Positions 46,992 to 57,616 of a stretch of DNA of 64,000 nt are shown here, piece after piece. The stretch is from Legionella sainthelensi (GTDB lineage: Bacteria; Pseudomonadota; Gammaproteobacteria; Legionellales; Legionellaceae): the NCBI RefSeq assembly GCF_900637685.1, contig NZ_LR134388.1:2119501-2183500 (forward strand), written 5' to 3'. Positions within the stretch are counted from its first letter, which is position 1. Every line of letters starts with the position of its first letter. Both the position numbers and the translations under genes were made by a program. The notes under the pieces are model-generated. The model made no database searches. It was not told the DNA's origin and saw only the letters and a list, made by a program, of their open reading frames with translations.

Positions 46992-48656
46992 TTAAACTTC
47001 CATAGGCAGCCAAAGTGAGTTTTCTTTAGCGCAATTTTTTGCAATCTCATAACCTGCGTCAGCATGACGCATCACACCAGTAGCAGGATCATTATGCAGG
47101 ACTCGCGATATTCGCAGTGCGGCTTTTTCTGTTCCATCAGCCACAATAACAACGCCTGCATGTTGTGAAAAACCCATTCCAACACCACCACCATGGTGAA
47201 TGCTAACCCAAGTTGCACCACTGGCACAATTGAGTAACGCATTGAGTAAGGGCCAATCAGAAACTGCATCGCTACCATCCATCATGCTTTCTGTTTCGCG
47301 ATTAGGGCTTGCCACAGAGCCTGAGTCCAAATGATCACGCCCAATTACAATAGGTGCTTTAAGTTCTCCACTACGAACCATTGAATTAAATATTAATGCT
47401 AAGCGTGCACGATCTTTCAAACCAACCCAACAAATTCTGGCTGGTAACCCTTGAAATGAAATTTTCTCTTTTGCCATATCTAACCAATGATGCAGATGAG
47501 GATTATTCGGAATAAGTTTTTTTACCATTGCATCAGTAGCATAAATATCCTCAGGATCTCCTGATAAAGCCACCCATCTAAAAGGTCCTATCCCCTCACA
47601 AAATAGGGGTCGAATATAAGCAGGAACAAAACCTTCAAATGCAAAGGCATTTTTTTCCCCTGCTTCAAAAGCCATTTGCCTTATATTATTGCCATAATCG
47701 AAAACAGGGATACCTCTTTTTTGAAATTGCAACATTGCATGAACTTGAACTGCCATCGATTTTTTAGCTGCCGCTACAACTTCTTCAGGAGCAGTTTTGC
47801 GCAATTCAGCTGCATGTTCTAAAGTCCAACCTGCTGGAAGATAGCCGTTTAATGGATCATGGGCACTTGTTTGATCGGTAACTAAAGCAGGAGAAACTCC
47901 ACGTTCAACGAGCTTAGGAAATATTTCTGCCGCATTACCTAATACAGCAACAGATAATGGAGTTTTTTTCTCACAAGATTCGTTTATCCAATTTAAAGCT
48001 TCGTCTAAATTTGTAGTATAACGATCTAAATATTTAGTTTTAAGGCGCTTCTCAATTCTTGATAAATCACATTCAACAGCTAAAACACTTGCTCCTGCCA
48101 TTGTGCCAGCCAAAGTTTGCGCTCCCCCCATACCTCCTAAGCCACCTGTTAAAATCCAGCGTCCCGCTAAACTTCCTTCATAATGTTTTCGCGCCGCTGC
48201 AACAAAAGTTTCATAAGTTCCTTGTACAATACCTTGAGAACCAATGTAAATCCAACTGCCCGCGGTCATCTGTCCATACATCATCAACCCTTTTTTATCT
48301 AACTCATTAAAGTGTTCCCAAGTAGCCCAATGAGGAACTAAATTAGAGTTAGCAATAAGTACTCGCGGTGCATCTTCATGAGTAGTAAATACGCCGACTG
48401 GTTTCCCTGATTGAATTAATAAAGTTTGGTGTTCTTCTAATGATTTAAGAACGTCTACAATCTTGTCAAAGCACTCCCAATTACGTGCTGCTTTCCCCAG
48501 ACCACCATAAACAATTAAAGAATTAGGATCTTCTGCTACATCTGGATCAAGATTATTGCAGAGCATACGAAGTGCTGCCTCTGTCAACCACGTTTTAGCT
48601 TGCTTTTCAGTCCCACGATTAGCCCTAATTACCCGATTTTGGGTGTGTCCATTCAT
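46992..48656 (-). CDS. hutU: Urocanate hydratase HutU
   Basis: HutU, 554 residues from the ATG at 48656, which has a GGGGAG ribosome binding site; the in-frame extension to 48680 is unlikely. It hydrates urocanate using tightly bound NAD+ as an electrophile. The NAD-binding [12 protein letters not shown] and the conserved [16 protein letters not shown] and [15 protein letters not shown] blocks are present. It is upstream of hutH, so the two first steps of histidine breakdown are probably cotranscribed. Confidence 0.97.
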   Translation of the reverse strand: MNGHTQNRVIRANRGTEKQAKTWLTEAALRMLCNNLDPDVAEDPNSLIVYGGLGKAARNWECFDKIVDVLKSLEEHQTLLIQSGKPVGVFTTHEDAPRVLIANSNLVPHWATWEHFNELDKKGLMMYGQMTAGSWIYIGSQGIVQGTYETFVAAARKHYEGSLAGRWILTGGLGGMGGAQTLAGTMAGASVLAVECDLSRIEKRLKTKYLDRYTTNLDEALNWINESCEKKTPLSVAVLGNAAEIFPKLVERGVSPALVTDQTSAHDPLNGYLPAGWTLEHAAELRKTAPEEVVAAAKKSMAVQVHAMLQFQKRGIPVFDYGNNIRQMAFEAGEKNAFAFEGFVPAYIRPLFCEGIGPFRWVALSGDPEDIYATDAMVKKLIPNNPHLHHWLDMAKEKISFQGLPARICWVGLKDRARLALIFNSMVRSGELKAPIVIGRDHLDSGSVASPNRETESMMDGSDAVSDWPLLNALLNCASGATWVSIHHGGGVGMGFSQHAGVVIVADGTEKAALRISRVLHNDPATGVMRHADAGYEIAKNCAKENSLWLPMEV

Positions 48657-48801
48657 ACAAACTCCCCTATAGAGAATCAAATAGAAGCATCATACACCAG
48701 AGAAATTTCAGCGCATAGACATCTATATCGCTTACGAGGTAATAAATTTTTATTTTACAAACATACAGAAGATTTTTATCGAGCGGGGAAGTCTATATCA
48801 T

Positions 48802-48813
48802 AGTGTAAACACT
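48802..48813. promoter_or_regulatory. Palindromic site in the hutU/POT divergent gap
   Basis: AGTGTAAACACT has 5-base symmetric arms (AGTGT/ACACT). It lies in the 289-base gap between divergent hutU and the peptide transporter, about 145 bases upstream of each start. It could be an operator. The rest of the gap is AT-rich and shows nothing else clear. Confidence 0.3.
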
Positions 48814-48945
48814 GTTTGTTATTTTTAATATGCTTCATAATTGTATTATCTAACCTACAAGATGCAATATAAAATAACACTTTGTATATAGCATAAGAAA
48901 TGATATGTTATATAATTAAAATATCGAACCAAGTGTATTATTAAA

Positions 48946-50388
48946 GTGCAAAACGAAAAACATCCAAAATCATTACGCATCTTTTTCGCAACCGAAATGT
49001 GGGAGCGTTACGGCTTTTATGTAGTTCAATCCCTTCTCGCACTTTATTTAGCGTTGTATTTTAAATGGCCTGATAAGGAAGTTTATGCTTTAGTTGGCTC
49101 GTTTACCGCTCTAACCTATCTTTCTCCAGTCGTTGGCGGTTGGATAGCCGACAAATTAATTGGCCAAAAAAGAGCAGTGTTACTCGGGGCTGTTGTTTTA
49201 TTTATAAGTTATTGCTTACTCTCATTGGTAGATAATCCCTTCGTGCTTACTGCATCACTTGCTGGTATTGCCGTGGGCACTGGTTTACTAAAGCCCAATA
49301 TTTCCTCCCTTTTAGGTAATGAATACCTTTCGGGTTGCGCTCGTCGTGAAAGCGGCTTTACTATCTTTTATATGGGAATAACCACCGGTATTATTTTAGG
49401 GACTACTTTACCAAGTATTTTACATGACCGCTTTGGCTGGGTAGCTTCTTTTACAAGCGCAGCAATTGGAATGATCATTGCTTTTATTGTCTTTTCATAT
49501 GGAATCAAAAAATATAAAATAAAAGATTACAACCCTTTTGTTTTTCAATATAAAAAAATCATTGCAGCAATTGCTCTAATGATATTTCTTTGGTCTTTAT
49601 CATTTTATATTTTGAATTCACCCAAATTAGCGAACCTTATCTTTGGACTTGTTGTTTTATTTTCTGCAGCTTACATCATGTATTCAGTGAGTAAGGAAAA
49701 TGCGAATCAATCAAGAAAAACATTAGTTATTGGTTTACTATGCATTATTTCAGTGGTATTTTGGGCTTTCTATTTTCAAATGTTCATGTCGCTGACGCTG
49801 TTTATTTCACGAGTTGTTGAACCCACATTTTGTGGCATTTTATTTCCCCCCCCCTATTACGTTACCATCCAAAGTCTAGGCATGCTCATTATTGGTTTTG
49901 TCCTCTCACGCAGAAATTTCAAACTTAATTTAATTGAGCGTGGTTTAAGCATTGGAAAAAAATTCTTGCTTGCAATATTTATTACCACTTTAGCTTACGC
50001 GGTCATCGCATTGGTCAGTAATTTTACTGACAAGAACTCTTTACTCTCTCCACTTTTAATTATTCCTGCATATCTAATGTTTTCATTAGCCGAGCTACTT
50101 TTATCACCAGTGGGATTATCTGCAATTACACTTTTAGCCGATAAAAATAAAGTGAGCACTATGATGGGAATCTTTTTTGTTTCTCTAGGAATTGGAGGAT
50201 TTCTATCTGGCAAGCTCGCAGCATTAACCGCAATTCCTTCTGGAGAAACGAACATTGCTGTATTAAAAACACTTTATGCTACCGCATTTACACAACAATT
50301 AGGTATTCTTTTTCTTGCCTCTTTATGCTGTCTGGTTTTATTTGCGGTCATTAAATTTTTATTGACGCATGTCCATTTGACTGAATAA
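48946..50388 (+). CDS. POT-family proton-dependent oligopeptide transporter
   Basis: A 480-residue inner-membrane protein of the POT/PTR2 family with 12-14 helices. The ExxER-type motif is in FFATEMWERYGFY, and the second signature VGGWIADKLIGQKRAVLLG follows. It imports di- and tripeptides with protons. Start is a GTG at 48946 with a poor ribosome binding site. Its place opposite hutU suggests a link to amino-acid nutrition, which is inference. Confidence 0.93.
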   Translation: MQNEKHPKSLRIFFATEMWERYGFYVVQSLLALYLALYFKWPDKEVYALVGSFTALTYLSPVVGGWIADKLIGQKRAVLLGAVVLFISYCLLSLVDNPFVLTASLAGIAVGTGLLKPNISSLLGNEYLSGCARRESGFTIFYMGITTGIILGTTLPSILHDRFGWVASFTSAAIGMIIAFIVFSYGIKKYKIKDYNPFVFQYKKIIAAIALMIFLWSLSFYILNSPKLANLIFGLVVLFSAAYIMYSVSKENANQSRKTLVIGLLCIISVVFWAFYFQMFMSLTLFISRVVEPTFCGILFPPPYYVTIQSLGMLIIGFVLSRRNFKLNLIERGLSIGKKFLLAIFITTLAYAVIALVSNFTDKNSLLSPLLIIPAYLMFSLAELLLSPVGLSAITLLADKNKVSTMMGIFFVSLGIGGFLSGKLAALTAIPSGETNIAVLKTLYATAFTQQLGILFLASLCCLVLFAVIKFLLTHVHLTE

Positions 50389-50505
50389 ATCAGATGAAGC
50401 ATTTTAATATTGTTATCCTAAAGCGAGTTTCTGCTGATAACTCTTTTTATATAGAGAAAATACTGCTATCATTCAGCGCTTTTTTATAAATAACCACCTA
50501 AAAAT

Positions 50506-50835
50506 ATGTCAGAACAAAACCCAATGTTAGACAAAGTGTTACATCTACTTGATGACAACCAAGCAATTGACGTTAAAGTAATCGACGTTCGCAAACAAAC
50601 AACTATTACTGACTATATGATTATTGCTTCAGGTCGTTCATCGCGCCATGTCAAAGCAATCTCACAAAAGATAATGGAGGAAATGAAGTCCTCAGGAATG
50701 CCTGCAATGCATTGCACTGGCCTAGAAACAGGAGATTGGGCACTGATCGACTTTAGTGACCTTGTTGTCCATGTTATGCAACCTGAATACAGACAATACT
50801 ATAATCTTGAGAGTCTTTGGGAAGATCTGCCTTAA
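50506..50835 (+). CDS. rsfS: Ribosome silencing factor RsfS
   Basis: RsfS (YbeB), 109 residues, which binds L14 and blocks subunit joining in starvation. The motif [18 protein letters not shown] and C-terminal [16 protein letters not shown] are diagnostic. It opens the rsfS-rlmH-mrdA-mrdB cluster; rlmH starts 8 bases after its stop. Confidence 0.96.
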   Translation: MSEQNPMLDKVLHLLDDNQAIDVKVIDVRKQTTITDYMIIASGRSSRHVKAISQKIMEEMKSSGMPAMHCTGLETGDWALIDFSDLVVHVMQPEYRQYYNLESLWEDLP

Positions 50836-50843
50836 ACAATATT

Positions 50844-51314
50844 ATGCTAAAAGTTACCGTTATCACGTTAGGCAATAAAATGCCCGCTTGGGTCGTCCAA
50901 GGCTCTCAAGAATATGCAAAGCGACTTAATGACGGTATTCAGCTTAAAATCATCGAAATTCCTTTAATTCGTCGGAGTAAGTCTTCTGATTTAAGCAAGA
51001 TTCTAGAAAAGGAATCAGTTCTAATTAAAGAAGCATTACCACATAATTCACGAATTATTGCTTTAGACATGGGGGGAAAATCATTTAGCAGTGAAGAGCT
51101 AGCAATTAAAATTTCCCAATTACAACACACAGACAGCCACCTTTGCTTTTTAATAGGTGGGCCAGAGGGACTCTCGCAAGAAACGCTCAATCGTTGTGAT
51201 GAACGATGGTCTTTATCAAAACTTACTCTCCCCCATCCATTAGTGCGAATCATTTTATTAGAAACATTGTATAGGGCCTGGTCTATTATTCACAATCATC
51301 CGTACCATAAGTAA
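50844..51314 (+). CDS. rlmH: 23S rRNA pseudouridine-1915 methyltransferase RlmH
   Basis: RlmH, 156 residues from the ATG at 50844, giving the family start [14 protein letters not shown]. It is a small SPOUT enzyme with the SAM knot [12 protein letters not shown] and the C-terminal [18 protein letters not shown]. Confidence 0.97.
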   Translation: MLKVTVITLGNKMPAWVVQGSQEYAKRLNDGIQLKIIEIPLIRRSKSSDLSKILEKESVLIKEALPHNSRIIALDMGGKSFSSEELAIKISQLQHTDSHLCFLIGGPEGLSQETLNRCDERWSLSKLTLPHPLVRIILLETLYRAWSIIHNHPYHK

Positions 51315-51388
51315 GTAAATCTATAGTAAACGGCCCCATTTTAAGTTACCATGCGATTTTTTGTATCCATCTTAATTGACTGTAGGTT

Positions 51389-53254
51389 ATGAGTCGAAAT
51401 CAATCATTTAAAAATTATCGAATCGAATCTCGGCATCAACTTTTCAGAATTAACTTGCTGGTCGCTTTTCTTATTATTTTATCTTTAATCCTAGTTTTAA
51501 GGCTCGCATTTCTACAAATTTCTGAATTCAAAAAATACCAAACACTTTCACTAAAAAATCAAATGAGTATCATTCCGATTGCGCCACCAAGAGGGGTTAT
51601 TCTTGACAGAAATGGAGTATTGTTGGCAGAAAATGTACCCGTGTATGTTTTGGAAATTATTCCTGAACATGTAAAGAATATGGAGCATACGTTAGCTGAA
51701 TTGCAAAAACTAATTCCTTCAATTTCTGACGAAGATATTGAAAATTTTAAGCGCACTCGCAAACAAAATCGCTCATTTGTCCCCGTCCCCATCAAATTAA
51801 AATTGACTCAGGAAGAAGTTGCCATTTTTGCGATTAATCAATACCATTTTCCAGGTGTGAGCATTAAAGCTCGTCTGATGCGTCACTACCCTTTAGGAGC
51901 AATAACGGCACATGTTCTTGGTTATGTAGGTAGAATCAATCTCCAAGAATTAAAAGCAGTAGATCCTACCAATTACCGAGCTACAAACTTTATTGGTAAA
52001 GCCGGCATTGAAAAATACTACGAGGATATTCTCCACGGCAAAGTTGGATATCAAATGGTAGAAACTGATGTTAGTGGTCGTACTCTAAGAACAATTGATA
52101 AAATTAATCCTCATTCCGGATCAAAACTCTATTTAAGCCTTGATGTCAGACTGCAACAAGCAGCTTATGAAGCATTAAAAGATAAGCGTGGAGCTGCCGT
52201 AGCTATTAATACTAAAAATGGTGAAGTTCTGGCTATGGTAAGCTCTCCTAGTTTTGATCCCAATATTTTTGTGGCTGGAGTAAGCTCTAAGGAATACAAA
52301 AAACTTTCTAATACCTTACAAAGACCGCTATTTAATCGTGCTGTTCGCGGTGTCTATCCTCCTGCATCAACAATTAAACCTTTTGTTGGTTTAGCAGGTT
52401 TAGAAAAAGGATTTATAACTACAGCAACAACAATCTATGATCCAGGTAAATATAAACTACCTAACTCCAGCCATATCTATAGAGACTGGAAAAAAACAGG
52501 ACATGGAATGATCAATTTTAAAAGAGCAATCACTGTTTCGTGCGATACTTATTTTTATCAGCTTGGAAATAAAATGGGTATTTCCAATATTGAGGATATG
52601 CTTGTCAAATTTGGTCTAGGCCATTTAAGCCAAATTGATCTCCATGAAGAAGCTTCTGGTATCGTCCCAAGCTTGCGTTGGAAAAAACAAACTAAAGGTG
52701 TGCCCTGGTATCCTGGTGATACCTTAATTACTTCCATAGGACAAGGATTTATGTTAGCTACACCATTACAGATGGCTAACGCAACAGCATCCTTAAGTCA
52801 ACATGGCCGCCGATTCAGACCTCATTTATTAACAAAAACCGTAAATAGTGACAGTGGGGAGGTAAAACGATATAAACCCATAGAAGAATACCCAATTTAT
52901 CTGAAAGATGAAGCAAACTGGGACATAGTTGCTGACGCCATGCATAATGTTTTAATCAGTAATGAAGGTACAGGTTATCGTTTTGGTCGCAATCCACCCT
53001 ACCCTGTTGCGGGAAAGACGGGAACTGCCCAGGTTTTTAGCGGCAGACAATATGAAAAAACAAAATATGAAGACATCCCTGAAGCATTACGAGACAATTC
53101 ATTGTTTATTGCTTTTACTCCGGTTGAAGAACCAGAAATTGCAATAGCAGTGGTTGTAGAAAATGATGTTGCCGCCTCAATGGTTGCTCGCAAAGTACTT
53201 GATACATATTATAAACTTTATCCGATGAAAAAGAAAAATGAACAGACTCAATAG
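51389..53254 (+). CDS. mrdA: Penicillin-binding protein 2 (MrdA), elongasome transpeptidase
   Basis: PBP2, 621 residues. One transmembrane helix (about 22-42) precedes the pedestal domain and the transpeptidase domain. The motifs are PASTIKPF (SxxK Ser), SCDTYF (SxN equivalent) and AGKTGTAQV (KTG). It crosslinks peptidoglycan during lateral growth together with RodA, encoded next with a 17-base overlap. Confidence 0.97.
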   Translation: MSRNQSFKNYRIESRHQLFRINLLVAFLIILSLILVLRLAFLQISEFKKYQTLSLKNQMSIIPIAPPRGVILDRNGVLLAENVPVYVLEIIPEHVKNMEHTLAELQKLIPSISDEDIENFKRTRKQNRSFVPVPIKLKLTQEEVAIFAINQYHFPGVSIKARLMRHYPLGAITAHVLGYVGRINLQELKAVDPTNYRATNFIGKAGIEKYYEDILHGKVGYQMVETDVSGRTLRTIDKINPHSGSKLYLSLDVRLQQAAYEALKDKRGAAVAINTKNGEVLAMVSSPSFDPNIFVAGVSSKEYKKLSNTLQRPLFNRAVRGVYPPASTIKPFVGLAGLEKGFITTATTIYDPGKYKLPNSSHIYRDWKKTGHGMINFKRAITVSCDTYFYQLGNKMGISNIEDMLVKFGLGHLSQIDLHEEASGIVPSLRWKKQTKGVPWYPGDTLITSIGQGFMLATPLQMANATASLSQHGRRFRPHLLTKTVNSDSGEVKRYKPIEEYPIYLKDEANWDIVADAMHNVLISNEGTGYRFGRNPPYPVAGKTGTAQVFSGRQYEKTKYEDIPEALRDNSLFIAFTPVEEPEIAIAVVVENDVAASMVARKVLDTYYKLYPMKKKNEQTQ

Positions 53255-54356
53255 TAAACCCGTTTATCGTTTTACTGCGAAATCATTACACTTAGACTTC
53301 CCCTTATTGGGCTTATTGCTTGTATTGATTAGTTTTGGTCTTTTGATTTTGTATAGTGCCTCTAACGCGAACACGGGAATGATCTTACGTCAATCAATGA
53401 GACTCATTTTTGCCTCGTTCATTATGCTTGTGCTTGGTTTTATTCCCCCCCATAAATACAAAATTTGGACACCATGGATATATAGCGTAGGATTAACTTT
53501 ATTGATTGCAGTAATGCTGATGGGGAAAATCGGTAAAGGAGCTCAACGCTGGCTCGAATTAGGTTTATTCCGATTTCAACCGTCGGAAATCATGAAATTA
53601 GCTGTACCCATGATGGCTGCTTGGTATTTTGATCGTCAAGCTCGCCCGAGTAGTTTTAAAGCGATTGCTGTCGCAGGACTGATTATCTGTGTCCCCGCAT
53701 TATTAATTGCCAAACAGCCTGATTTGGGTACTGCGATAATGGTCTCAGCTGCTGGATTATGTGTTGTATTTTTAGCAGGAATTCGCTTTAAAGTGATTCT
53801 ATTACTTATACTTATGGTAGGATCAGCTATTCCAGTCATCTGGCATGTGATGCATGATTATCAAAAGCAACGAGTTTATACCCTGCTTGATCCAGAACAA
53901 GATCCTCTGGGTGCAGGATACCATATCATTCAATCAAAAATTGCTATTGGCTCAGGCGGGCTTGCAGGAAAAGGTTGGTTAGAGGGAAGTCAATCCCATC
54001 TTAATTTTTTACCAGAACATGCCACTGATTTTATTTTTGCTGTAAGTAGCGAAGAGTTTGGCTTTGCTGGTGGATTCGCGATCATTGCTCTTATTGTCAT
54101 GATCGCTTTGCGTAGTCTCCATATTGCATCTAATGCCCAAACTACATTTACCCGCTTATTAGCAGCAAGTCTCGCTATGTCCTTCTTCATGTCTGGATTT
54201 GTTAATATCGGCATGGTCATGGGAATAATACCTGTTGTCGGTATTCCATTACCGCTGGTAAGCTATGGAGGAACAGCAATGGTTACCTTTTTAGCAAGTT
54301 TTGGTATCTTGATGTCTATTAGCTCGCACAAGATTTTATTTAACAGTTTAAATTAA
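53238..54356 (+). CDS. mrdB: RodA peptidoglycan polymerase (SEDS)
   Basis: RodA, 372 residues, a multi-helix SEDS glycosyltransferase that polymerises lipid II with PBP2. Conserved blocks are [44 protein letters not shown] and the C-terminal [14 protein letters not shown]. It overlaps mrdA at its start and the convergent rnhB by 4 bases at its end. Confidence 0.97.
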   Translation: MNRLNSKPVYRFTAKSLHLDFPLLGLLLVLISFGLLILYSASNANTGMILRQSMRLIFASFIMLVLGFIPPHKYKIWTPWIYSVGLTLLIAVMLMGKIGKGAQRWLELGLFRFQPSEIMKLAVPMMAAWYFDRQARPSSFKAIAVAGLIICVPALLIAKQPDLGTAIMVSAAGLCVVFLAGIRFKVILLLILMVGSAIPVIWHVMHDYQKQRVYTLLDPEQDPLGAGYHIIQSKIAIGSGGLAGKGWLEGSQSHLNFLPEHATDFIFAVSSEEFGFAGGFAIIALIVMIALRSLHIASNAQTTFTRLLAASLAMSFFMSGFVNIGMVMGIIPVVGIPLPLVSYGGTAMVTFLASFGILMSISSHKILFNSLN

Positions 54357-54916
54357 GTTAAACTGCCGATTAGCGCAAAACTTTTTCGGTGAATCTGGCT
54401 TGGCCCAAGTCGTTTTAATGCTTCTCGATGTGCGACCGTCGGATATCCCTTATGCCCAGCAAAACCATATCCTGGATAAATCGCATCAAGTGCTTCCATT
54501 TCTGCATCACGGGAGACTTTAGCAAGAATAGAGGCAGCACTAATTTCGGGAATTAAATCATCACCCTGAACGATTGCCTTACACGGAATATTTAACTTAG
54601 GAATATGTAAACCATCCACTAATACCTGATCAGGCTTAACCGATAAAGCCTCTATGGCTCGTTGCATCGCCAACAAAGTAGCATGATGAATATTAAGCGC
54701 ATCAATTTCATCGACTTCCGCCCGACCATAAGCATAAGCAATAGCTTGTTCTTTAATAAGTAATGAGAGTAATTCACGTTTTTTTGCGCTTAATTTTTTT
54801 GAGTCCGTAAGCCCCTCTATGGGTTCTTTTAAAATAACAGCAGCAGTTACAACAGCTCCAGCCAAAGGCCCTCGTCCGACTTCATCTACACCAGCTACAA
54901 GCATTATATTATCCAT
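54353..54916 (-). CDS. rnhB: Ribonuclease HII
   Basis: RnhB, 187 residues, removing ribonucleotides from DNA. The start [17 protein letters not shown] carries the DEG-type active site, with VDGLHIP and [12 protein letters not shown] later. It stands alone, convergent with mrdB and divergent from the oxidoreductase gene. Confidence 0.97.
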   Translation of the reverse strand: MDNIMLVAGVDEVGRGPLAGAVVTAAVILKEPIEGLTDSKKLSAKKRELLSLLIKEQAIAYAYGRAEVDEIDALNIHHATLLAMQRAIEALSVKPDQVLVDGLHIPKLNIPCKAIVQGDDLIPEISAASILAKVSRDAEMEALDAIYPGYGFAGHKGYPTVAHREALKRLGPSQIHRKSFALIGSLT

Positions 54917-55011
54917 GATTCATTTTATTAAAGGCTAATAATATCCTTTTAAAATTGATTTATCATCAAAGAAATGCGATCATGCGCACAAATAATTAAC
55001 AGATAGACAGA

Positions 55012-55974
55012 ATGAGTAAAATTCGTTGTGCAGTAATTGGTGTCGGTTATTTAGGTAGATTTCACGCACAAAAATATAAACTTCTTTCTAATGTAGAATT
55101 AGTTGCCGTTTGCGATCTAGATCAAAAAACAGTAGAAACAGTATCGCATGAGTTACAAGTTCCCGGTTATACTAATTATCATGATTTATTTGATAAGGTT
55201 GATGCGGTAAGTATTTCGGCAACGACTAACAAACATTATGAAATTGCGAAATCTTTTTTAGAGCGGGGAATACACACCTTAATAGAAAAACCAATTACCG
55301 AAACATTATCACAAGCAGCTGAATTAATACAACTGGCCAAAATGAACAATGCTAAATTGCAAGTTGGGCATTTAGAGCGATTTAATTCCGCCCGACTCGC
55401 TTTAGATAAATACCTGGATAATCCATTGTTTATAGACTCACAACGTTTAGCTCCATACAATCCGCGTGGCGCTGATGTCAATGTGATACTTGATGTGATG
55501 ATTCATGATATTGATTTAATTCTAAATATGGTTAATAGCCCTATTATTTCAATTTCTGCTCAAGGAGCCCCAGTACTGACAAACGCAATCGATATTGCTA
55601 ATGCTCGCATTACTTTTGCCAACCATTGTGTTGCTAATCTTACAGCAAGCCGTATTAGTTTTAAAACTGAACGCACGACACGAATTTTTCAACAAAATAC
55701 TTATCTTTCAATAGACTATCAAAATAAAAAATTTGCAGTCTTTAAAAAAGGTGATGGTGAGCTGTTCCCTGGAATTCCCGATATTACCCATGAACAAAAG
55801 GAATTTGCCAATGGAGATGCTTTGTATGAAGAAATAAAAGCTTTTATCAAATGCATTGAAGAAGATAGTATCCCGCTGGTTACTGGAGAAGACGGCCTAC
55901 AGGCCCTGGAAACAGCAGAAAAAATTACTTCACTTATCAATGCTAACTTGATGGAACGCCATGCAAGAATCTAA
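55012..55974 (+). CDS. gnnA: Gfo/Idh/MocA oxidoreductase, probable GnnA (UDP-GlcNAc 3-dehydrogenase)
   Basis: A 320-residue NAD-dependent sugar oxidoreductase. The Rossmann motif is GVGYLG at residues 10-15 and the family EKP motif is at 92-94; the LDVMIHDIDLIL block holds the catalytic His region. It overlaps lpxB by 14 bases. Legionella lipid A is built on 2,3-diamino-2,3-dideoxyglucose, which in Acidithiobacillus requires the oxidase GnnA, of this family, and the aminotransferase GnnB. Family plus tight linkage to lpxB make GnnA the best reading. No gnnB-like gene lies in the window. Confidence 0.72.
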   Translation: MSKIRCAVIGVGYLGRFHAQKYKLLSNVELVAVCDLDQKTVETVSHELQVPGYTNYHDLFDKVDAVSISATTNKHYEIAKSFLERGIHTLIEKPITETLSQAAELIQLAKMNNAKLQVGHLERFNSARLALDKYLDNPLFIDSQRLAPYNPRGADVNVILDVMIHDIDLILNMVNSPIISISAQGAPVLTNAIDIANARITFANHCVANLTASRISFKTERTTRIFQQNTYLSIDYQNKKFAVFKKGDGELFPGIPDITHEQKEFANGDALYEEIKAFIKCIEEDSIPLVTGEDGLQALETAEKITSLINANLMERHARI

Positions 55975-57118
55975 ACGGATAGTGATTATTGCGGGGGAAG
56001 AATCAGGGGATGTTCATGCATCAGTTTTGATTCGTCAATTAAAAGACGCCTACCCCAATATAAAAATTAGTGGAATAGGTGGCCAGCATATGCAAGAAGC
56101 AGGTGCAGAATTAATTTCTGATCTCGCGCGCTTTGGGGTAACAGGTCTTACAGCAGTCATTCGTCACCTTAAAGTAATTCGTGAGGCTTTTGTTGCAGTA
56201 AAGAAACATTTAAACCGGCAAAAACCAGATCTACTCATTCTGGTCGACTATCCTGGTTTTAACCTAAGATTAGCAAAATATGCAAAGCAAAGACTAGGCA
56301 TTAAAATTCTTTACTATATAAGCCCCCAAATTTGGGCTTGGAAGGCCAAACGAATTCATCTTATAAAGCAATGCATTGACCAAATGGCGGTTATTTTGCC
56401 CTTTGAAAAAGCCATATATGAAAAAGCAAAAGTTCCAGTAAATTTTGTTGGCCATCCTTTAGTAGAAAAAATATCTTTCTCCGCCAACGATACTCAAATA
56501 CAGCGCGACACACTTAAGCTTCCTGCCGACAGTCGAATTATTGCACTTCTTCCAGGAAGCCGTAATAATGAGATTGAGCATCATATGCCAATTTTACGTG
56601 ATACAGCACTGCTTCTTCAAAAACGCCATCCTAACCTATATTTTGTCATTCCTATTGCGAATACAATTAATCCCGAAAAAATTAAACATTATTTTTCTGA
56701 AACCCACTTACCAATAAGTTTTATAGAGGGACAAGCATTAAATTGTATGGCCGCAGCAGATTTTGTCATTGTTTCCTCGGGAACCGCTTCTCTTGAATGT
56801 GCATTATTAGAAAAACCGATGTGTATTATTTATAAATCATCTTTACTCAATTATGTTTTAGCAATGAAGTTTATCAAAGTAAAATTTTTAGGCTTGTGTA
56901 ATCTTCTAGCAAATAGAATGATCGTTCCTGAGTTCTTGCAATATGATTGCAATGCATATGAATTAACTCGTTATATTGATCATTTCTATAACGATCCTGA
57001 ACAACCCCATAAAATGCTCACCCAATTAACTAAGGTGAAACAGTCGTTGTCTGCAGAAAAATCTGATCGCTCATTGTTTGATCTTGTGGCGAATGAATTG
57101 CACAAAAAAAATGCATAG
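55961..57118 (+). CDS. lpxB: Lipid A disaccharide synthase LpxB
   Basis: LpxB, 385 residues, a GT-B glycosyltransferase joining lipid X and UDP-diacyl sugar. Signature blocks are IIAGEESGDVHAS, YYISPQIWAWKAKR, FVGHPLVE, LLPGSRNNEIEHH and VSSGTASLECAL. It overlaps the gnnA-like gene upstream by 14 bases and is followed by fis. Confidence 0.97.
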   Translation: MQESKRIVIIAGEESGDVHASVLIRQLKDAYPNIKISGIGGQHMQEAGAELISDLARFGVTGLTAVIRHLKVIREAFVAVKKHLNRQKPDLLILVDYPGFNLRLAKYAKQRLGIKILYYISPQIWAWKAKRIHLIKQCIDQMAVILPFEKAIYEKAKVPVNFVGHPLVEKISFSANDTQIQRDTLKLPADSRIIALLPGSRNNEIEHHMPILRDTALLLQKRHPNLYFVIPIANTINPEKIKHYFSETHLPISFIEGQALNCMAAADFVIVSSGTASLECALLEKPMCIIYKSSLLNYVLAMKFIKVKFLGLCNLLANRMIVPEFLQYDCNAYELTRYIDHFYNDPEQPHKMLTQLTKVKQSLSAEKSDRSLFDLVANELHKKNA

Positions 57119-57230
57119 TTTTATCTTAAAAATATAGAATATCAATTATCCTTCATGTACAATTAATTTTGCTTTCATTTTGAATGTAAGCAACTGGAAT
57201 TATGATTTAATTATTAATAAGGAAGTTAAG

Positions 57231-57530
57231 ATGACTGTCATTGAAACACCTGAAACAACCCAAAGTATCATTAAACAAGACCAAGGTCTACAAGATCTAG
57301 TCTATAATTTAGTCTCTCGTTTTCTTGCCGAAAATAAAAATAAAAACATTGATGATCTATATGACATGATATTATCTGAGGTTGAACCTCCATTGCTTCA
57401 AGCAGTAATGGAAAAACGACGTGGCAATCAACTACAAGCTGCTAAAATGCTTGGCATTAGTCGCGGCACAATTAGGAAGAAACTTCAAAGATATTTTGGA
57501 ACAAAATATTTTCGATTAACTGATGAATAG
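57231..57530 (+). CDS. fis: DNA-binding protein Fis
   Basis: Fis, 99 residues from the ATG at 57231 with an AAGGAAG ribosome binding site; an upstream in-frame extension to 57180 lacks one. The C-terminal helix-turn-helix NQLQAAKMLGISRGTIRKKL is intact. Fis is a nucleoid protein and growth-phase regulator; in Legionella, Fis paralogues control virulence genes. It lies alone after lpxB rather than with dusB as in enterics. Confidence 0.95.
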   Translation: MTVIETPETTQSIIKQDQGLQDLVYNLVSRFLAENKNKNIDDLYDMILSEVEPPLLQAVMEKRRGNQLQAAKMLGISRGTIRKKLQRYFGTKYFRLTDE

Positions 57531-57560
57531 TTTTAATTTGGAATGATTTCCGATTAGAAT

Positions 57561-57592
57561 AAAAAGGCTCGATGAATCGAGCCTTTTTTTTA
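57561..57592 (+). terminator. Intrinsic terminator of fis
   Basis: GGCTCGAT (57566-57573) pairs with ATCGAGCC (57576-57583), flanked by an A-run and followed by a run of T. It lies about 35 bases after the fis stop. Confidence 0.9.
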
Positions 57593-57616
57593 CAGTATGT
57601 TTTAAGGATTTATTAG

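Noticed and set aside
46811..47065. Minus-strand frame of 84 codons between hutU and hutH
   Set aside because: It reads through the REP-like element and the end of hutU in another frame; such frames arise by chance in repeats.
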